Below, in pieces: positions 15,897 through 24,380 of a DNA stretch of 64,000 nucleotides. Position 1 is the stretch's first letter; each line of letters opens with the position of its first letter. The stretch spans positions 15,574 to 79,573 of the forward strand of contig JBJKUL010000002.1 in NCBI GenBank assembly GCA_045563135.1, written 5' to 3'. Made by a program: the position numbers and the translations under genes. A model generated the notes under the pieces. It was not told the origin of the DNA. It did no database searches and saw nothing but the letters and a program-made list of their open reading frames with translations. The DNA is from Actinomarina sp002308095. Lineage in GTDB: Bacteria; Actinomycetota; Acidimicrobiia; Actinomarinales; Actinomarinaceae.

Positions 15897-16881
15897 TACT
15901 CATCATCTCCTTTATTTTTTTTACGATATCCTCTTCTTGAGGTATTACAGTTGTTTCTAAATGTTTTGCTGACGGCATTGGACTATGTAAACCTGCCAAT
16001 ATTTCGGGTGCTTGTGTCAGCGCTTTAAAAGCACGAGAGGAAACAACTTCAGAAATTAAAGTAGATCCTATAGAACTACTTGCAGGTGCTTCTTGGCAAA
16101 CAAGTAATTTCTTTGTTTTTTCAACAGATTCAATTATCTTCTCTGAATCTAAAGGTGACAAAGTTAGTAAATCAATAACCTCTATTGAATACTTCCCAAG
16201 AGATTCATCTTTAGTAGCGTTAATAACAGTGTTGACCATATTTGAATATGAAGCAATAGTTATATCACTTCCCTCTTTTACAACTTTTGACTTACCAAGT
16301 GCTGACGAGTCAGAAGGCATTGGCCCTAAATTTACATCCGACTTAAGCTTGTAAATTAATTTATGTTCCATAAATATAATGGGATTTGGATCAACAAAAG
16401 AAGCTAATAACAAGTCATAGGCATTTTGAGGATTTGATGGTGTCACAACCTTTAATCCTGGAACATGACAAAACCATGATTCTAATGACTGGCTGTGTTG
16501 TGCTGCAGCACCAGTCCCTGCACCACTTGCTCCTCGAACAACCATGGGAACATTTACAGCACCTCCATACATAAAGTGTAATTTTGCAGCCTGGTTTACT
16601 ATTGGATCCATTGCATTAACTATGAAATCGCTAAATTGCATCTCAACAATTGGTTTAGACCCAGTAATGGCAGCACCTACAGCTAAGCCAGCAATAACAT
16701 CCTCTGAAATAGGTGTATCTTTTATTCTTTCTTCGCCGTACTTTTCGAGTAATCCATCGGTGACTCCGAATGCTCCGCCATATACACCAATATCTTCTCC
16801 TGCCATAAATGTTGTATCATTAGAGTCTAAGCAAAGTGAAAGGGCTTCTTTAATTGCTTGACCTGTAGTCATCTCAGGCAT
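15889..16881 (-). CDS. TPP-dependent 2-oxo acid/acetoin dehydrogenase E1 beta subunit
   Basis: The 330 residues match the E1 beta family: GEDIGVYGGAFGVTDGL near residue 30, EMQFSDFI near 80 and a transketolase C-domain ending with the ETTVIPQ-like region. Together with the alpha subunit it forms an alpha2-beta2 enzyme that decarboxylates a 2-oxo acid or cleaves an acyloin such as acetoin and passes the acyl group to lipoamide. It overlaps E1 alpha by 8 bases. Substrate cannot be read from the sequence; the PTS setting favours an acetoin-type role over housekeeping pyruvate dehydrogenase. Confidence 0.88.
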   Translation of the reverse strand: MPEMTTGQAIKEALSLCLDSNDTTFMAGEDIGVYGGAFGVTDGLLEKYGEERIKDTPISEDVIAGLAVGAAITGSKPIVEMQFSDFIVNAMDPIVNQAAKLHFMYGGAVNVPMVVRGASGAGTGAAAQHSQSLESWFCHVPGLKVVTPSNPQNAYDLLLASFVDPNPIIFMEHKLIYKLKSDVNLGPMPSDSSALGKSKVVKEGSDITIASYSNMVNTVINATKDESLGKYSIEVIDLLTLSPLDSEKIIESVEKTKKLLVCQEAPASSSIGSTLISEVVSSRAFKALTQAPEILAGLHSPMPSAKHLETTVIPQEEDIVKKIKEMMSNE

Positions 16882-17827
16882 AAGAGTCCTCCTCTAGATT
16901 CGTCTTGGGACTCTCAGGTGACTCTAAAGCTTTTTTAACTGAATTTTTTATCAACTCTTTTACTTCAGTTTCAATCTTTTTCAAGGTATCCACTTCAATT
17001 TTTTCCTCAGTTAATTTACCTATAAATCGTTTAAGGGGATCTTTTTCATCCTTCCAGAAATTAATCTCATCTGATGACCTATAAAGATTTCGGTCAGACT
17101 TAGAGTGACCTCTATACCTATATGTAACAGATTCAATAAACATGGGCTTTTTAGAACTTTTTATTGTGTCCTTAAATTTTGATACAGTGTTATATACTTC
17201 TTCAACATCGTTGCCATCTATGGAAATACTTTCAATACCGTAAGACTCAGCTCTTTGTGCAATAGATCCACCTGCTACAGCATTTTCTGATGCCATAGAC
17301 ATCCCATATTGATTATTTTCACAAATAAATAAAACTGGTAAATCCCACAGTGATGCCAGATTTAATGCCTCATGAAATGACCCTTCATTTACTGCTCCAT
17401 CCCCAAAAAAACAAAGAACAATATTATCAATGTTTTGCATTTGTAGTGATAAAGCTGCACCGACTGAAATTGTTAAACTACCGGCAACAATCCCATTTGC
17501 CCCTAAGTTACCATTTGATAAATCTGCAATATGCATAGATCCACCTCTACCTCTACAGTATCCGTCTTCTCTACCAAGTAATTCAGCAAACATTTTGTAG
17601 GGATCCGCACCTTTTGCTAGACAGTGGCCGTGACCACGATGAGTTGAAGTAATAAGATCTTCTTTTTCCAAAGCCAAACATGCACCAGTAGCGGTTGCTT
17701 CTTGCCCTATTGATAAATGCATTGTGCCGTGCAGAAGTCCTCTTGAAAACATCTCTTCTAAAGCTTCTTCAAATAAACGAATTAGAAGCATCATTCGATA
17801 AAGTTCTAATTTATTTTCTTGATTCAC
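16874..17827 (-). CDS. TPP-dependent 2-oxo acid/acetoin dehydrogenase E1 alpha subunit
   Basis: The thiamine diphosphate motif is present as GDGAVNEGSFHEALN followed by ENNQYGMS, and the RGHGHCLAKG and RYRGHSKSD (phosphorylation-loop region) motifs fit the E1 alpha family at 317 residues. The start is GTG 13 bases after the oxidoreductase stop, with AAAGGT upstream. Length and motifs are closest to acetoin dehydrogenase AcoA and short PDH alpha chains. Its operon (sorbitol PTS plus a COG4091-type oxidoreductase) suggests it acts on a product of the imported polyol phosphate. Confidence 0.88.
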   Translation of the reverse strand: MNQENKLELYRMMLLIRLFEEALEEMFSRGLLHGTMHLSIGQEATATGACLALEKEDLITSTHRGHGHCLAKGADPYKMFAELLGREDGYCRGRGGSMHIADLSNGNLGANGIVAGSLTISVGAALSLQMQNIDNIVLCFFGDGAVNEGSFHEALNLASLWDLPVLFICENNQYGMSMASENAVAGGSIAQRAESYGIESISIDGNDVEEVYNTVSKFKDTIKSSKKPMFIESVTYRYRGHSKSDRNLYRSSDEINFWKDEKDPLKRFIGKLTEEKIEVDTLKKIETEVKELIKNSVKKALESPESPKTNLEEDSYA

Positions 17828-17840
17828 ATTTACCTTTTTT

Positions 17841-19091
17841 TTAATTATTTTGCTTACTGCGTAATTTATTGATTAAATTATCGGGCAGTTCAATACTATC
17901 TTTTGGAATAGGTTCACCTTGTTTTATTTCACTAGTTACAGATGCTCCCTCGATTAAGCCTAAAGGAGCTAGTCCCTCTGTTTCAGAATAAGGGTACGCA
18001 ACACCATAAGAAGAAAATCCCCCTATCCCGTCTATTTTATCTCCAGGTTTTAAATCTTTTTTAGCATGACCTATTACCTCTGAAATCCAGGTTGTTGGTT
18101 GTAATCCAGGTTCATTATTTATAATTGCCATCCCAACACTCCTTGGAGCTTCAACAGAAGCTAAGTGATAGGGTCTGTAGAGAGTGTAATAAGGACCTTC
18201 TCCCATAGACAGATAGGCCATCTCTTCAATAATTGTAGGATTGTCAGTTGTTACAATGGAGAATACTCCCGGTGCAGGACCAAAAGCAAAATCAACTCTA
18301 CCTGATTCATTTAAAACACCGCCATCAGAAGTAGGAATCAAATTCTTATTTAATTCTGAAACCTCGCTGACTGGACCATTCATTCCTACCTTATCCAAGG
18401 GCATTCCTATACCATTAGATAGCGCTGTCATTTCAATCATAGTTTTACTGCCATCAACAAAACTTGCTAGCATTTTTGGATTCATATTTTTAACAAGTGC
18501 TCTATCTTTTAATGAATCCGGGGTAGCTGTTTGATCTAGTGGGTTATTTTTACCTTTGCCAATACAAACTACCTCAAAACCGATATCAACTGAAAAATCA
18601 TATAGCTCTTTACATGCAACAGGTTCATCTCCGTTTGCGACGCTGTATACAATACCTTTTTCGTTTGCCTGTTGAGCTAGGTACAAGCCAATGGTTATAT
18701 CAGTTTCGACATTTAGCATCAAAATATGCTTTCCTGCTTCAATGCAACTAGATGCAACCTCTGCTCCAACCCAAGGAACACCTGTTGCTTCGAAAACAAC
18801 ATCTATTGGAAGCTCTGCTAATTCTTTGGCATCATTAACGATTCCACCATTGCCATTGTTTATAGATGTAATTGCATCTTTGTTGTAACCTATGCTTCTC
18901 ATCCCAGCAAGACCAAGGGCATTTTCTGCTCTTTTGTTATCTATATCGGCACAAGCTACTAGTTCCATTCCTGGTATACGACTAATTTGCGCAGCTAAAC
19001 CAGATCCCATCTGTCCTGCTCCTGCAAGACCTACACGTACTGGTCTACCTAATTCTTTTTCTCTTTTAACTAGCTCTTGTGTAAAGTTCAT
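17841..19091 (-). CDS. COG4091-type NAD(P)-dependent oxidoreductase with SAF domain (DRL-like)
   Basis: The 416 residues have an N-terminal Rossmann motif (VGLAGAGQMGSGLAAQI, about residues 20-36), a homoserine-dehydrogenase-like middle and a C-terminal SAF domain (KPGDKIDGIGGFSSYG onward). This is the layout of COG4091, to which the Brucella DRL enzyme (an alternative 1-deoxyxylulose-5-phosphate reductoisomerase) belongs; many COG4091 proteins have other, unknown substrates. It directly follows srlB and precedes the E1 genes, so it probably acts on the imported polyol phosphate. Calling it a true DRL needs phylogeny or assay. Confidence 0.8.
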   Translation of the reverse strand: MNFTQELVKREKELGRPVRVGLAGAGQMGSGLAAQISRIPGMELVACADIDNKRAENALGLAGMRSIGYNKDAITSINNGNGGIVNDAKELAELPIDVVFEATGVPWVGAEVASSCIEAGKHILMLNVETDITIGLYLAQQANEKGIVYSVANGDEPVACKELYDFSVDIGFEVVCIGKGKNNPLDQTATPDSLKDRALVKNMNPKMLASFVDGSKTMIEMTALSNGIGMPLDKVGMNGPVSEVSELNKNLIPTSDGGVLNESGRVDFAFGPAPGVFSIVTTDNPTIIEEMAYLSMGEGPYYTLYRPYHLASVEAPRSVGMAIINNEPGLQPTTWISEVIGHAKKDLKPGDKIDGIGGFSSYGVAYPYSETEGLAPLGLIEGASVTSEIKQGEPIPKDSIELPDNLINKLRSKQNN

Positions 19092-19448
19092 TTAAATTAT
19101 CTCTATCCTGTCTTCTACTTTTACTTGTGGTTTATTAGTAAAGCTACAGCTAACATCCCCTGGTAATGCAGCTTCAGTTGCTGAATCAAGCTTTAGAACT
19201 AAATGTCCTAGGTTGATAAAATTTTCATTCGCTACGGGCCCAACAGCTGTAACGACCAATTCCTCATTAGATAAATTTATCGTTGTCCCTACTTCAATTT
19301 TTCCTGTTACATCTTGTAATTCATGCACTACTGCGACATCTTGCAGTTCTTCAGGAGCATTGTCTCCAAAGAATACAACTATCCCTTCTTCAAGAAATAG
19401 ATGGGCTTGTTCTCCAATTTTTACTATTTTTGAAGAATATATCCCCAC
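19092..19448 (-). CDS. srlB: Glucitol/sorbitol-type PTS EIIA component
   Basis: The 118 residues match the glucitol EIIA family (PF03829): a short all-beta protein with the VVHELQDVTG segment near residue 45 that carries the predicted phosphorylated His and the ALPGDVSC turn near the C-terminus. It would take phosphate from HPr and pass it to the EIIB protein encoded just upstream. Its ATG shares one base with the stop of that gene. Confidence 0.85.
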   Translation of the reverse strand: MGIYSSKIVKIGEQAHLFLEEGIVVFFGDNAPEELQDVAVVHELQDVTGKIEVGTTINLSNEELVVTAVGPVANENFINLGHLVLKLDSATEAALPGDVSCSFTNKPQVKVEDRIEII

Positions 19449-19825
19449 TATATTTCGGTAATTTGGTCTTCGCCTACACCTGAAACAAAGTTTTCTTCTC
19501 TAATAAATTGTGCCAGTGGTCCTGCAGGAGAAGTATCGTGGATATCAATAGTTGGCACACCTTTCATTGGATAAACTCCAATTCTTGCTGTTCCACCACA
19601 GTCAATTACTGCACATGCCATTGCTTTAAATCCACCCTCTGGAGATGACTTGAAACCATCAAAAGGTTCTGCACCAGTCATATCAGCAATTTTTTGTGCC
19701 ACCGGATGTATCCCTCCACCTGTAATGCAGACAACATATTTTTTTTCATCTGAAGGTTTTACCTCTAATGGGCCACCCCATCCGCCAGGTCCTCTTTCAA
19801 TTTTTACTTTTTTATATTCTGCCAT
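19448..19825 (-). CDS. srlE: Glucitol/sorbitol PTS EIIB domain (N-terminal half of SrlE)
   Basis: This 125-residue protein corresponds to the first ~120 residues of E. coli SrlE: the GPGGWGGPLEVKP start, AVIDCGGTARIGVYP with the predicted phospho-Cys, and SGVGEDQI at the end. In E. coli it is fused to a membrane part; here the membrane part is a separate upstream gene, so order on the mRNA is C-half then B-half. A GGAG ribosome-binding site and a hairpin precede it. Confidence 0.88.
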   Translation of the reverse strand: MAEYKKVKIERGPGGWGGPLEVKPSDEKKYVVCITGGGIHPVAQKIADMTGAEPFDGFKSSPEGGFKAMACAVIDCGGTARIGVYPMKGVPTIDIHDTSPAGPLAQFIREENFVSGVGEDQITEI

Positions 19826-19843
19826 TTTTCTCCTTAAATAATC

Positions 19844-19875
19844 TGTGACGCTCCAATTTTACTCAGAGCGTCACA
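19844..19875 (-). other. Stem-loop between the two SrlE halves
   Basis: Ten-base perfect arms (TGTGACGCTC and GAGCGTCACA) flank a 12-base loop in the 76-base gap. No U-run follows in the transcribed direction, so it is more likely an mRNA-processing or stabilising hairpin, or an operator, than a terminator. Confidence 0.65.
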
Positions 19876-19901
19876 AAAATAGAAATCGTTGTCTTAGAAG
19901 T

Positions 19902-20426
19902 TTACAAACCTAGTGCAAACAACCAACCAACAACAACGGAGATAGGTCCAGTAATCATTCTACTTGTAAGAACGGCTGGAACACCAATCTCTACTGTTTC
20001 CGGTTCTGCCTCACCTAATGCGAGACCAACTGGAACGAAATCACAACCAACTTGTGGGTTGATTGCAAATAATGCTGGTAATGCCATAGAAACATCTACG
20101 TTTCCACGTCCAATCTCTGTTCCAACTAAAACACCAACGATTTGAGCTATTACAGCTCCTGGTCCTAGTAATGGTGACAAGAATGGAATTGAACAAACGA
20201 TACAGACAAGCATCAAACCAACAAGGTTATTTGCAAATCCTTTAATTCCCTCAGCTATGATATCCCCAACTCCTGTTGACAGAATCAATCCGATAACACC
20301 AGCAACGAATGCCATGAACGGAATAATTGTTTGAATACATAACTGTATAGCATCACGACCTGCCTGAAATAATTTTCCAACTACTCCACCAACAGATCTA
20401 CCTATTTTTTCAATCATACTTTGCAT
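19902..20426 (-). CDS. srlE: Glucitol/sorbitol PTS membrane component (C-terminal half of SrlE)
   Basis: The 174 residues align with the C-terminal membrane half of SrlE: LFQAGRDAIQLCIQTIIPFMAF, LLGPGAVIAQIVGVLVGTEIG, ALPALFAINPQVGCDFVPVGL are all family motifs, with about four helices. It shares one base with the end of srlA. It pairs with SrlA to form the translocation path. Confidence 0.88.
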   Translation of the reverse strand: MQSMIEKIGRSVGGVVGKLFQAGRDAIQLCIQTIIPFMAFVAGVIGLILSTGVGDIIAEGIKGFANNLVGLMLVCIVCSIPFLSPLLGPGAVIAQIVGVLVGTEIGRGNVDVSMALPALFAINPQVGCDFVPVGLALGEAEPETVEIGVPAVLTSRMITGPISVVVGWLFALGL

Positions 20427-20968
20427 TATTCAGCACCGACCTTTCTTGAAGACATAATTGAATAGATGATGTCTGTTGTGACACCTCTAATCAATATAAC
20501 GACAAGCCCAGCGAGTAAGTATCTTACTGCTAAAGGCGTTACTAGTTCTGGAGCTGCGATCTCAACTCCAGCTGCAATTCCTAACCATACGAATAACTCT
20601 CCACCATTTGCATGTGGAAATATTCCTGTAATTGGATGAACAAAACTAACTGCAGCATCGTAAAATGCTGGTTTGTTTTTTTCTGGTAAAAAGGTACCGA
20701 ATGTATAGCAAACTGGGTTTGTCAGCATAAACACAGCTACAAAAGGTAGCAATGTATATCGAACTGGAACATACATCCAGCCCTCCTGAGCAGCCCACTT
20801 GGCAAAGTTTTCAACTTTATCTTCACCAATGAATTTGACTAATGCATTTACTGCGGTCAAAAACACTACTATCAACGGGATAATACCAGTAGTCAAGCTG
20901 ACAAATACATCTGCTGATGTTCTAAAAACACCAATAAATGCATCAGCCATACTAACTAACGTGTCCAT
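20426..20968 (-). CDS. srlA: Glucitol/sorbitol-type PTS EIIC component
   Basis: The 180-residue membrane protein matches the EII-GUT C2 domain (PF03608): a FIGVFRTSADVFVSLTTGIIP start, YTLLPFVAVFMLTNP, and SFVHPITGIFPHANGGELFVW, where the His/Asn-Gly-Gly-Glu segment lies in the sugar path. It has about four helices. The gene follows gutM by 21 bases with a GGGGG-containing ribosome-binding site. Confidence 0.9.
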   Translation of the reverse strand: MDTLVSMADAFIGVFRTSADVFVSLTTGIIPLIVVFLTAVNALVKFIGEDKVENFAKWAAQEGWMYVPVRYTLLPFVAVFMLTNPVCYTFGTFLPEKNKPAFYDAAVSFVHPITGIFPHANGGELFVWLGIAAGVEIAAPELVTPLAVRYLLAGLVVILIRGVTTDIIYSIMSSRKVGAE

Positions 20969-20989
20969 TTTTCCCCCTTCTTTATATTT

Positions 20990-21397
20990 CTAATTAGAAA
21001 CACTTTCTGAATCTTCATTAATTTTTTTAATTAATGTATCAGCAGCCATAGCTGCAGCATCATTAAGTGGATCTTTTCCACCAGAGTCGGAAAACTCTGA
21101 CAAACTTTTATTAATCATCTCTGTAACTTGTTGACCTTTTGCAAAAACTGTAGTTCCTTTGAGGGTTATAGCGTCAACTATAATTTGTTGGGGGTTTGCA
21201 GACATAGCAAGATAGACTCTTTTTCTTCCCCATTTAGGTTGATTGGTTCCAATTGCAACTGTTAGGTTTTCACCATGTAATTCTTTGACTACATTCATAA
21301 AGCTCACAGCTTGCTTTTTAGCAAGTTGCATTTGTAGAACCCACATCCCAGCTAGTCCTAGAAATAATGCTCCTAATGCAATTGGTGACTCTAAAAT
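20990..21397 (-). CDS. gutM: GutM-family sorbitol operon protein
   Basis: GutM is a small protein found in glucitol PTS operons and described as an activator in E. coli. The QQIIVDAITLKGTTVFAKG segment and the later DPLNDAA motif match the family. The only in-frame ATG (21346) would cut off the N-terminal membrane helix; upstream codons 21347-21400 encode a hydrophobic stretch (LGALFLGLAGMWVLQ) that completes it, bounded by a stop just before. No ATG, GTG or TTG occurs there, but ATT codons at 21395-21400 lie 5-8 bases after an AAGGGA. I therefore propose a rare ATT start; a lost base is the alternative. Confidence 0.75.
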   Translation of the reverse strand: MLESPIALGALFLGLAGMWVLQMQLAKKQAVSFMNVVKELHGENLTVAIGTNQPKWGRKRVYLAMSANPQQIIVDAITLKGTTVFAKGQQVTEMINKSLSEFSDSGGKDPLNDAAAMAADTLIKKINEDSESVSN

Positions 21398-21440
21398 AAT
21401 TAAATTCCCTTACTACTTACTTTCATTGTATATTCATAGA

Positions 21441-21470
21441 GTTTTGGTTTGCAATTATTACAAGTAAAAA
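21441..21470 (-). promoter_or_regulatory. Candidate promoter of the sorbitol-type PTS operon
   Basis: On the minus strand a TTGCAA -35 and a TACAAT -10 are separated by 18 bases, upstream of gutM, in the ~120-base gap after the ispD-like gene. Positions are approximate to a few bases. Confidence 0.5.
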
Positions 21471-21520
21471 TTTAAATTATCTTGTAACGGCTTCAAACAA
21501 AAATGGTATACAAATAATGA

Positions 21521-22213
21521 CTATTCTTCAGTAATAATTTTCTCTAACTCAAATATATCTTCAATAAATGTAACTTTCATATTTTTTGGATCTCCAGGAA
21601 CTATTACCGCTTCGCGACCTACATACTTAGAAACACACTCAGTAGTGTCTACGGCTTGCCAATTATCTACTTTTGCCAACTCATAAGATTTCCAAAGTTC
21701 ATCTGCTGGAAATATTTGAGGAGTTTGTATTTCAACAATTGTTTCATCCTCTGAAAAATCTAAATCTGTATTTTTTCTGATTGAAATATTTCTTGAATTA
21801 AATCCAGGTGCTGAGGCACCATTTTTTCTGGCTACATCGATCAATTCTTTTAAAAGATAAGATGGCAATAAAGGTCTTGCTCCATCATGAATTAAGATTA
21901 AATCATCTTCTGAAACATTCTCCGATCTTTTAAGATACATTAGGCCCTCATATTCGCTCTCGTGCCTTGTTTTTCCCCCAACTGTCACACCAACTAGTTT
22001 TTCTGTATCTACAAGTTCAATTACTCTGTTAGTCTTATCCCAGTCTTCTTCACGAATTACAAGAAGTATTGAATCTACATCTGTTGAATTTTCAAGAGTT
22101 TCAAGTGGCCAACAGAGTGCGGGTTTTCTACCAATTGGAAAATATACTTTGTTCTCTTCATCAGTAAATCGATGGCTAGAACCGCCAGCTAACAATATTG
22201 CATGTGTTTTCAT
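21521..22213 (-). CDS. ispD: IspD-family cytidylyltransferase
   Basis: IspD joins CTP and 2-C-methylerythritol 4-phosphate in the MEP isoprenoid pathway. The family motifs are present in order: LLAGGSSHRF near the N-terminus, GGKTRHES near residue 78, IHDGARPLL near 108, IQTPQIFP near 163 and GDPKNMKVTFIEDI near the end. TarI-type (ribitol phosphate) enzymes share the fold, so substrate is not certain. It overlaps the PTS EI gene by 4 bases, which is unusual for ispD and ties it to polyol phosphate import. Length 230 is normal. Confidence 0.78.
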   Translation of the reverse strand: MKTHAILLAGGSSHRFTDEENKVYFPIGRKPALCWPLETLENSTDVDSILLVIREEDWDKTNRVIELVDTEKLVGVTVGGKTRHESEYEGLMYLKRSENVSEDDLILIHDGARPLLPSYLLKELIDVARKNGASAPGFNSRNISIRKNTDLDFSEDETIVEIQTPQIFPADELWKSYELAKVDNWQAVDTTECVSKYVGREAVIVPGDPKNMKVTFIEDIFELEKIITEE

Positions 22214-23841
22214 AGATTTAACTTACTAATAATTCCTCTGACTTGTTCGCTATTCTGCGATTTAAGAATTTCCATTTTTGTTTGGGTAGTGTCTATAGAT
22301 TTTAATTTAGTTAATTTGTCAAAAACAAACGGTGCTGCGGAGGGAGACATACTAAACTTACGTAATCCTAATATATACAGGGCTACAGCTGCAGTTGGAT
22401 CAGATGCCATCTCTCCACAAACTGAAACTTCCTTACTAGTTTCTCTACCAATAGAGAACACATTCTCTAACACTCTCAGAATTGCTGGGTGTAAAGAATC
22501 TTGGTATTTAATTAGATTAGGGTTGCCTCTATCCGCGGCCATAATGTATTGAGTTAAGTCATTTGTCCCAATGGAAAAGAAATCAACGTATTCAGAAAAA
22601 TCTTCTACAAGAATTGTTGAAGAAGGAGTTTCTATCATAATGCCTATTTCTGGAACCTTCTTATTTAATTTTGTGGCAATATCTACAATTATTTGTTTGC
22701 TTTTTAGAAAATCTTCTATTGTTGAAATCATTGGGAACATAACTTTTACCCTCTCTGCATCTTTTGAGGTTAGAATTGATTCAATTTGTGTTTTAAAAAG
22801 CTCCTCAATTTGAAGGGAGAGTCTTATTCCTCTTACTCCTAAAAATGGATTTTCCTCAACTGGTAAACTCAGGTAATCAACTTGTTTGTCACCCCCTATG
22901 TCGAGTGTTCTATAGGTTATTGTTCCGCTAAACTTCTTTTGTATTTTTTCCAATATCTCTTTTTGTTCCTCAGTAGTGGGAACAGATGACCTATCTAAGT
23001 AGATAAACTCTGAACGAAATAAACCAATAGAATTTAGAAAATCATGACTAAAAGAATCTATCTCTTCATTGGAGCCAACATTTATTAAAAACTCAAAATC
23101 TTGTTCTTCATATGAAGATTGTATAAAATTATTTCTTATCTCCTCCTCAAGTTTTTTAGTTTTGTTCATTTCTTCTAAGGCCTTTTTGTCTGGATTTATA
23201 GTTAATTCTCCACTTGCCCCATCTAAAGCAACTATGTCTTCATTCTGTATTTCTTTAATACTCTCGCCAACTCCAATTACACAAGGTATTCCTAAGTTTT
23301 TTGCAACAATTACAGCATGTGAAGTTGGTCCTCCATCCTTGAGAACAATTCCGACAACATTACCCATATTCATAGAAGAAGTGTCTGCAGGAGTTAAGTC
23401 ATCTGCAATAAGTATCGAATTTTCACTTAGTTCAACTGTTACTACTTTCTCCTGCATAGTATTTATCAAATGCTTTCCTACTGAAATAATATCCTCAGCT
23501 CTTTGTTTAAAATACTCATCCTCCATACTCGCTAATATATTTGCACTTGAATCAAATATCCCATAAACCTCTTTAACAGATGATTCATTTTCAGTTGTAA
23601 TCTGTCCAGTTATCTCCGGATCTTGAAGAATTAGAATATACGCATCAAGAACATCTGCTTCTTCTGTTCTTTCGTTGTCTTTAAAATTTTTAATTTGTAA
23701 TTCAAATTTAGAAATAAGTTTCAAAACTGCGTCTTGAAATACAATCTTCCCTTCTGTTTCCAGGTCGACGTTATTTAAATACACATAGGCATTACCAACT
23801 GAACTACCGATTGATACACCATTTCCATTAACAGTTTTCAT
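22210..23841 (-). CDS. ptsI: PTS enzyme I (PEP-protein phosphotransferase)
   Basis: EI starts the PTS cascade by taking phosphate from PEP. H175 lies in the GGPTSHAVIVAKNLGIP motif; the C-terminal PEP-binding TIM barrel shows FRSEF, MIETPSS, GTNDLTQY and SVCGEMASDP. At 543 residues it is a little short of the usual ~570. No other EI is in the window, so it probably feeds both permeases through HPr (11804). The ispD-like gene follows with a 4-base overlap. Confidence 0.95.
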   Translation of the reverse strand: MKTVNGNGVSIGSSVGNAYVYLNNVDLETEGKIVFQDAVLKLISKFELQIKNFKDNERTEEADVLDAYILILQDPEITGQITTENESSVKEVYGIFDSSANILASMEDEYFKQRAEDIISVGKHLINTMQEKVVTVELSENSILIADDLTPADTSSMNMGNVVGIVLKDGGPTSHAVIVAKNLGIPCVIGVGESIKEIQNEDIVALDGASGELTINPDKKALEEMNKTKKLEEEIRNNFIQSSYEEQDFEFLINVGSNEEIDSFSHDFLNSIGLFRSEFIYLDRSSVPTTEEQKEILEKIQKKFSGTITYRTLDIGGDKQVDYLSLPVEENPFLGVRGIRLSLQIEELFKTQIESILTSKDAERVKVMFPMISTIEDFLKSKQIIVDIATKLNKKVPEIGIMIETPSSTILVEDFSEYVDFFSIGTNDLTQYIMAADRGNPNLIKYQDSLHPAILRVLENVFSIGRETSKEVSVCGEMASDPTAAVALYILGLRKFSMSPSAAPFVFDKLTKLKSIDTTQTKMEILKSQNSEQVRGIISKLNL

Positions 23842-23903
23842 TATTTCATCAAGTTACACCGAAAAAAAGCTTTTTGCAATGTTGGATTACTTCAAAACAA
23901 CAT

Positions 23904-23909
23904 TAATTT
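23904..23909 (+). promoter_or_regulatory. -10 box (leaderless) for unknown gene 23916
   Basis: TAATTT ends 6 bases before the ATG at 23916. Confidence 0.5.
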
Positions 23910-23915
23910 TATTGT

Positions 23916-24380
23916 ATGAAATATTTACTTCTAAATTTCAAAGGATTACCAACATATAGTTGGGTTGAATACTCAACAGATAGTGGATTAATTAGATCCG
24001 AAAGTGAGAATTTTTCTAACTTAGCTGAAATTAATCACCTTATGGACCAAGAAACTTGCATTGTTGTTGATGAACTAGCAATAGACGAACCAACTCTTTC
24101 TATATCACTAGAAAACTTACTTAAGTCAGAATATTCAATTACAACTCATAAAGTTACAAATGCTATTAAAAGAATAGATTCGTCCGGAAAAGTAGTGAAA
24201 CATTTAGATAGAGAGAGCTATCAAAGGCTCTCAACTCCAATTAAAGCAAGTAGTAAATCAATACAAAAATATTTTCAAGAGCACTCTAGTTGGGATTTTG
24301 AACAATATCTAAAACTAAACAATCTCTCTTATAAAGATTATCAAACCTTTGAAGCAGGTTTAATCTTAGAGTCAAAGTAA
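23916..24380 (+). CDS. Unknown 154-aa protein
   Basis: I do not recognise this protein. It is soluble, with no signal or helix. The first ~95 residues look like an alpha/beta unit (alternating hydrophobic strands: YLLLNF, TCIVVDEL), and the C-terminal 40 residues are helical and aromatic (WDFEQYLKLNNLSYKDYQTF). It stands alone with its own leaderless promoter, divergent to ptsI (74 bases apart), and its 3' end overlaps the DMT transporter gene by 40 bases, tail to tail. Confidence 0.65.
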   Translation: MKYLLLNFKGLPTYSWVEYSTDSGLIRSESENFSNLAEINHLMDQETCIVVDELAIDEPTLSISLENLLKSEYSITTHKVTNAIKRIDSSGKVVKHLDRESYQRLSTPIKASSKSIQKYFQEHSSWDFEQYLKLNNLSYKDYQTFEAGLILESK

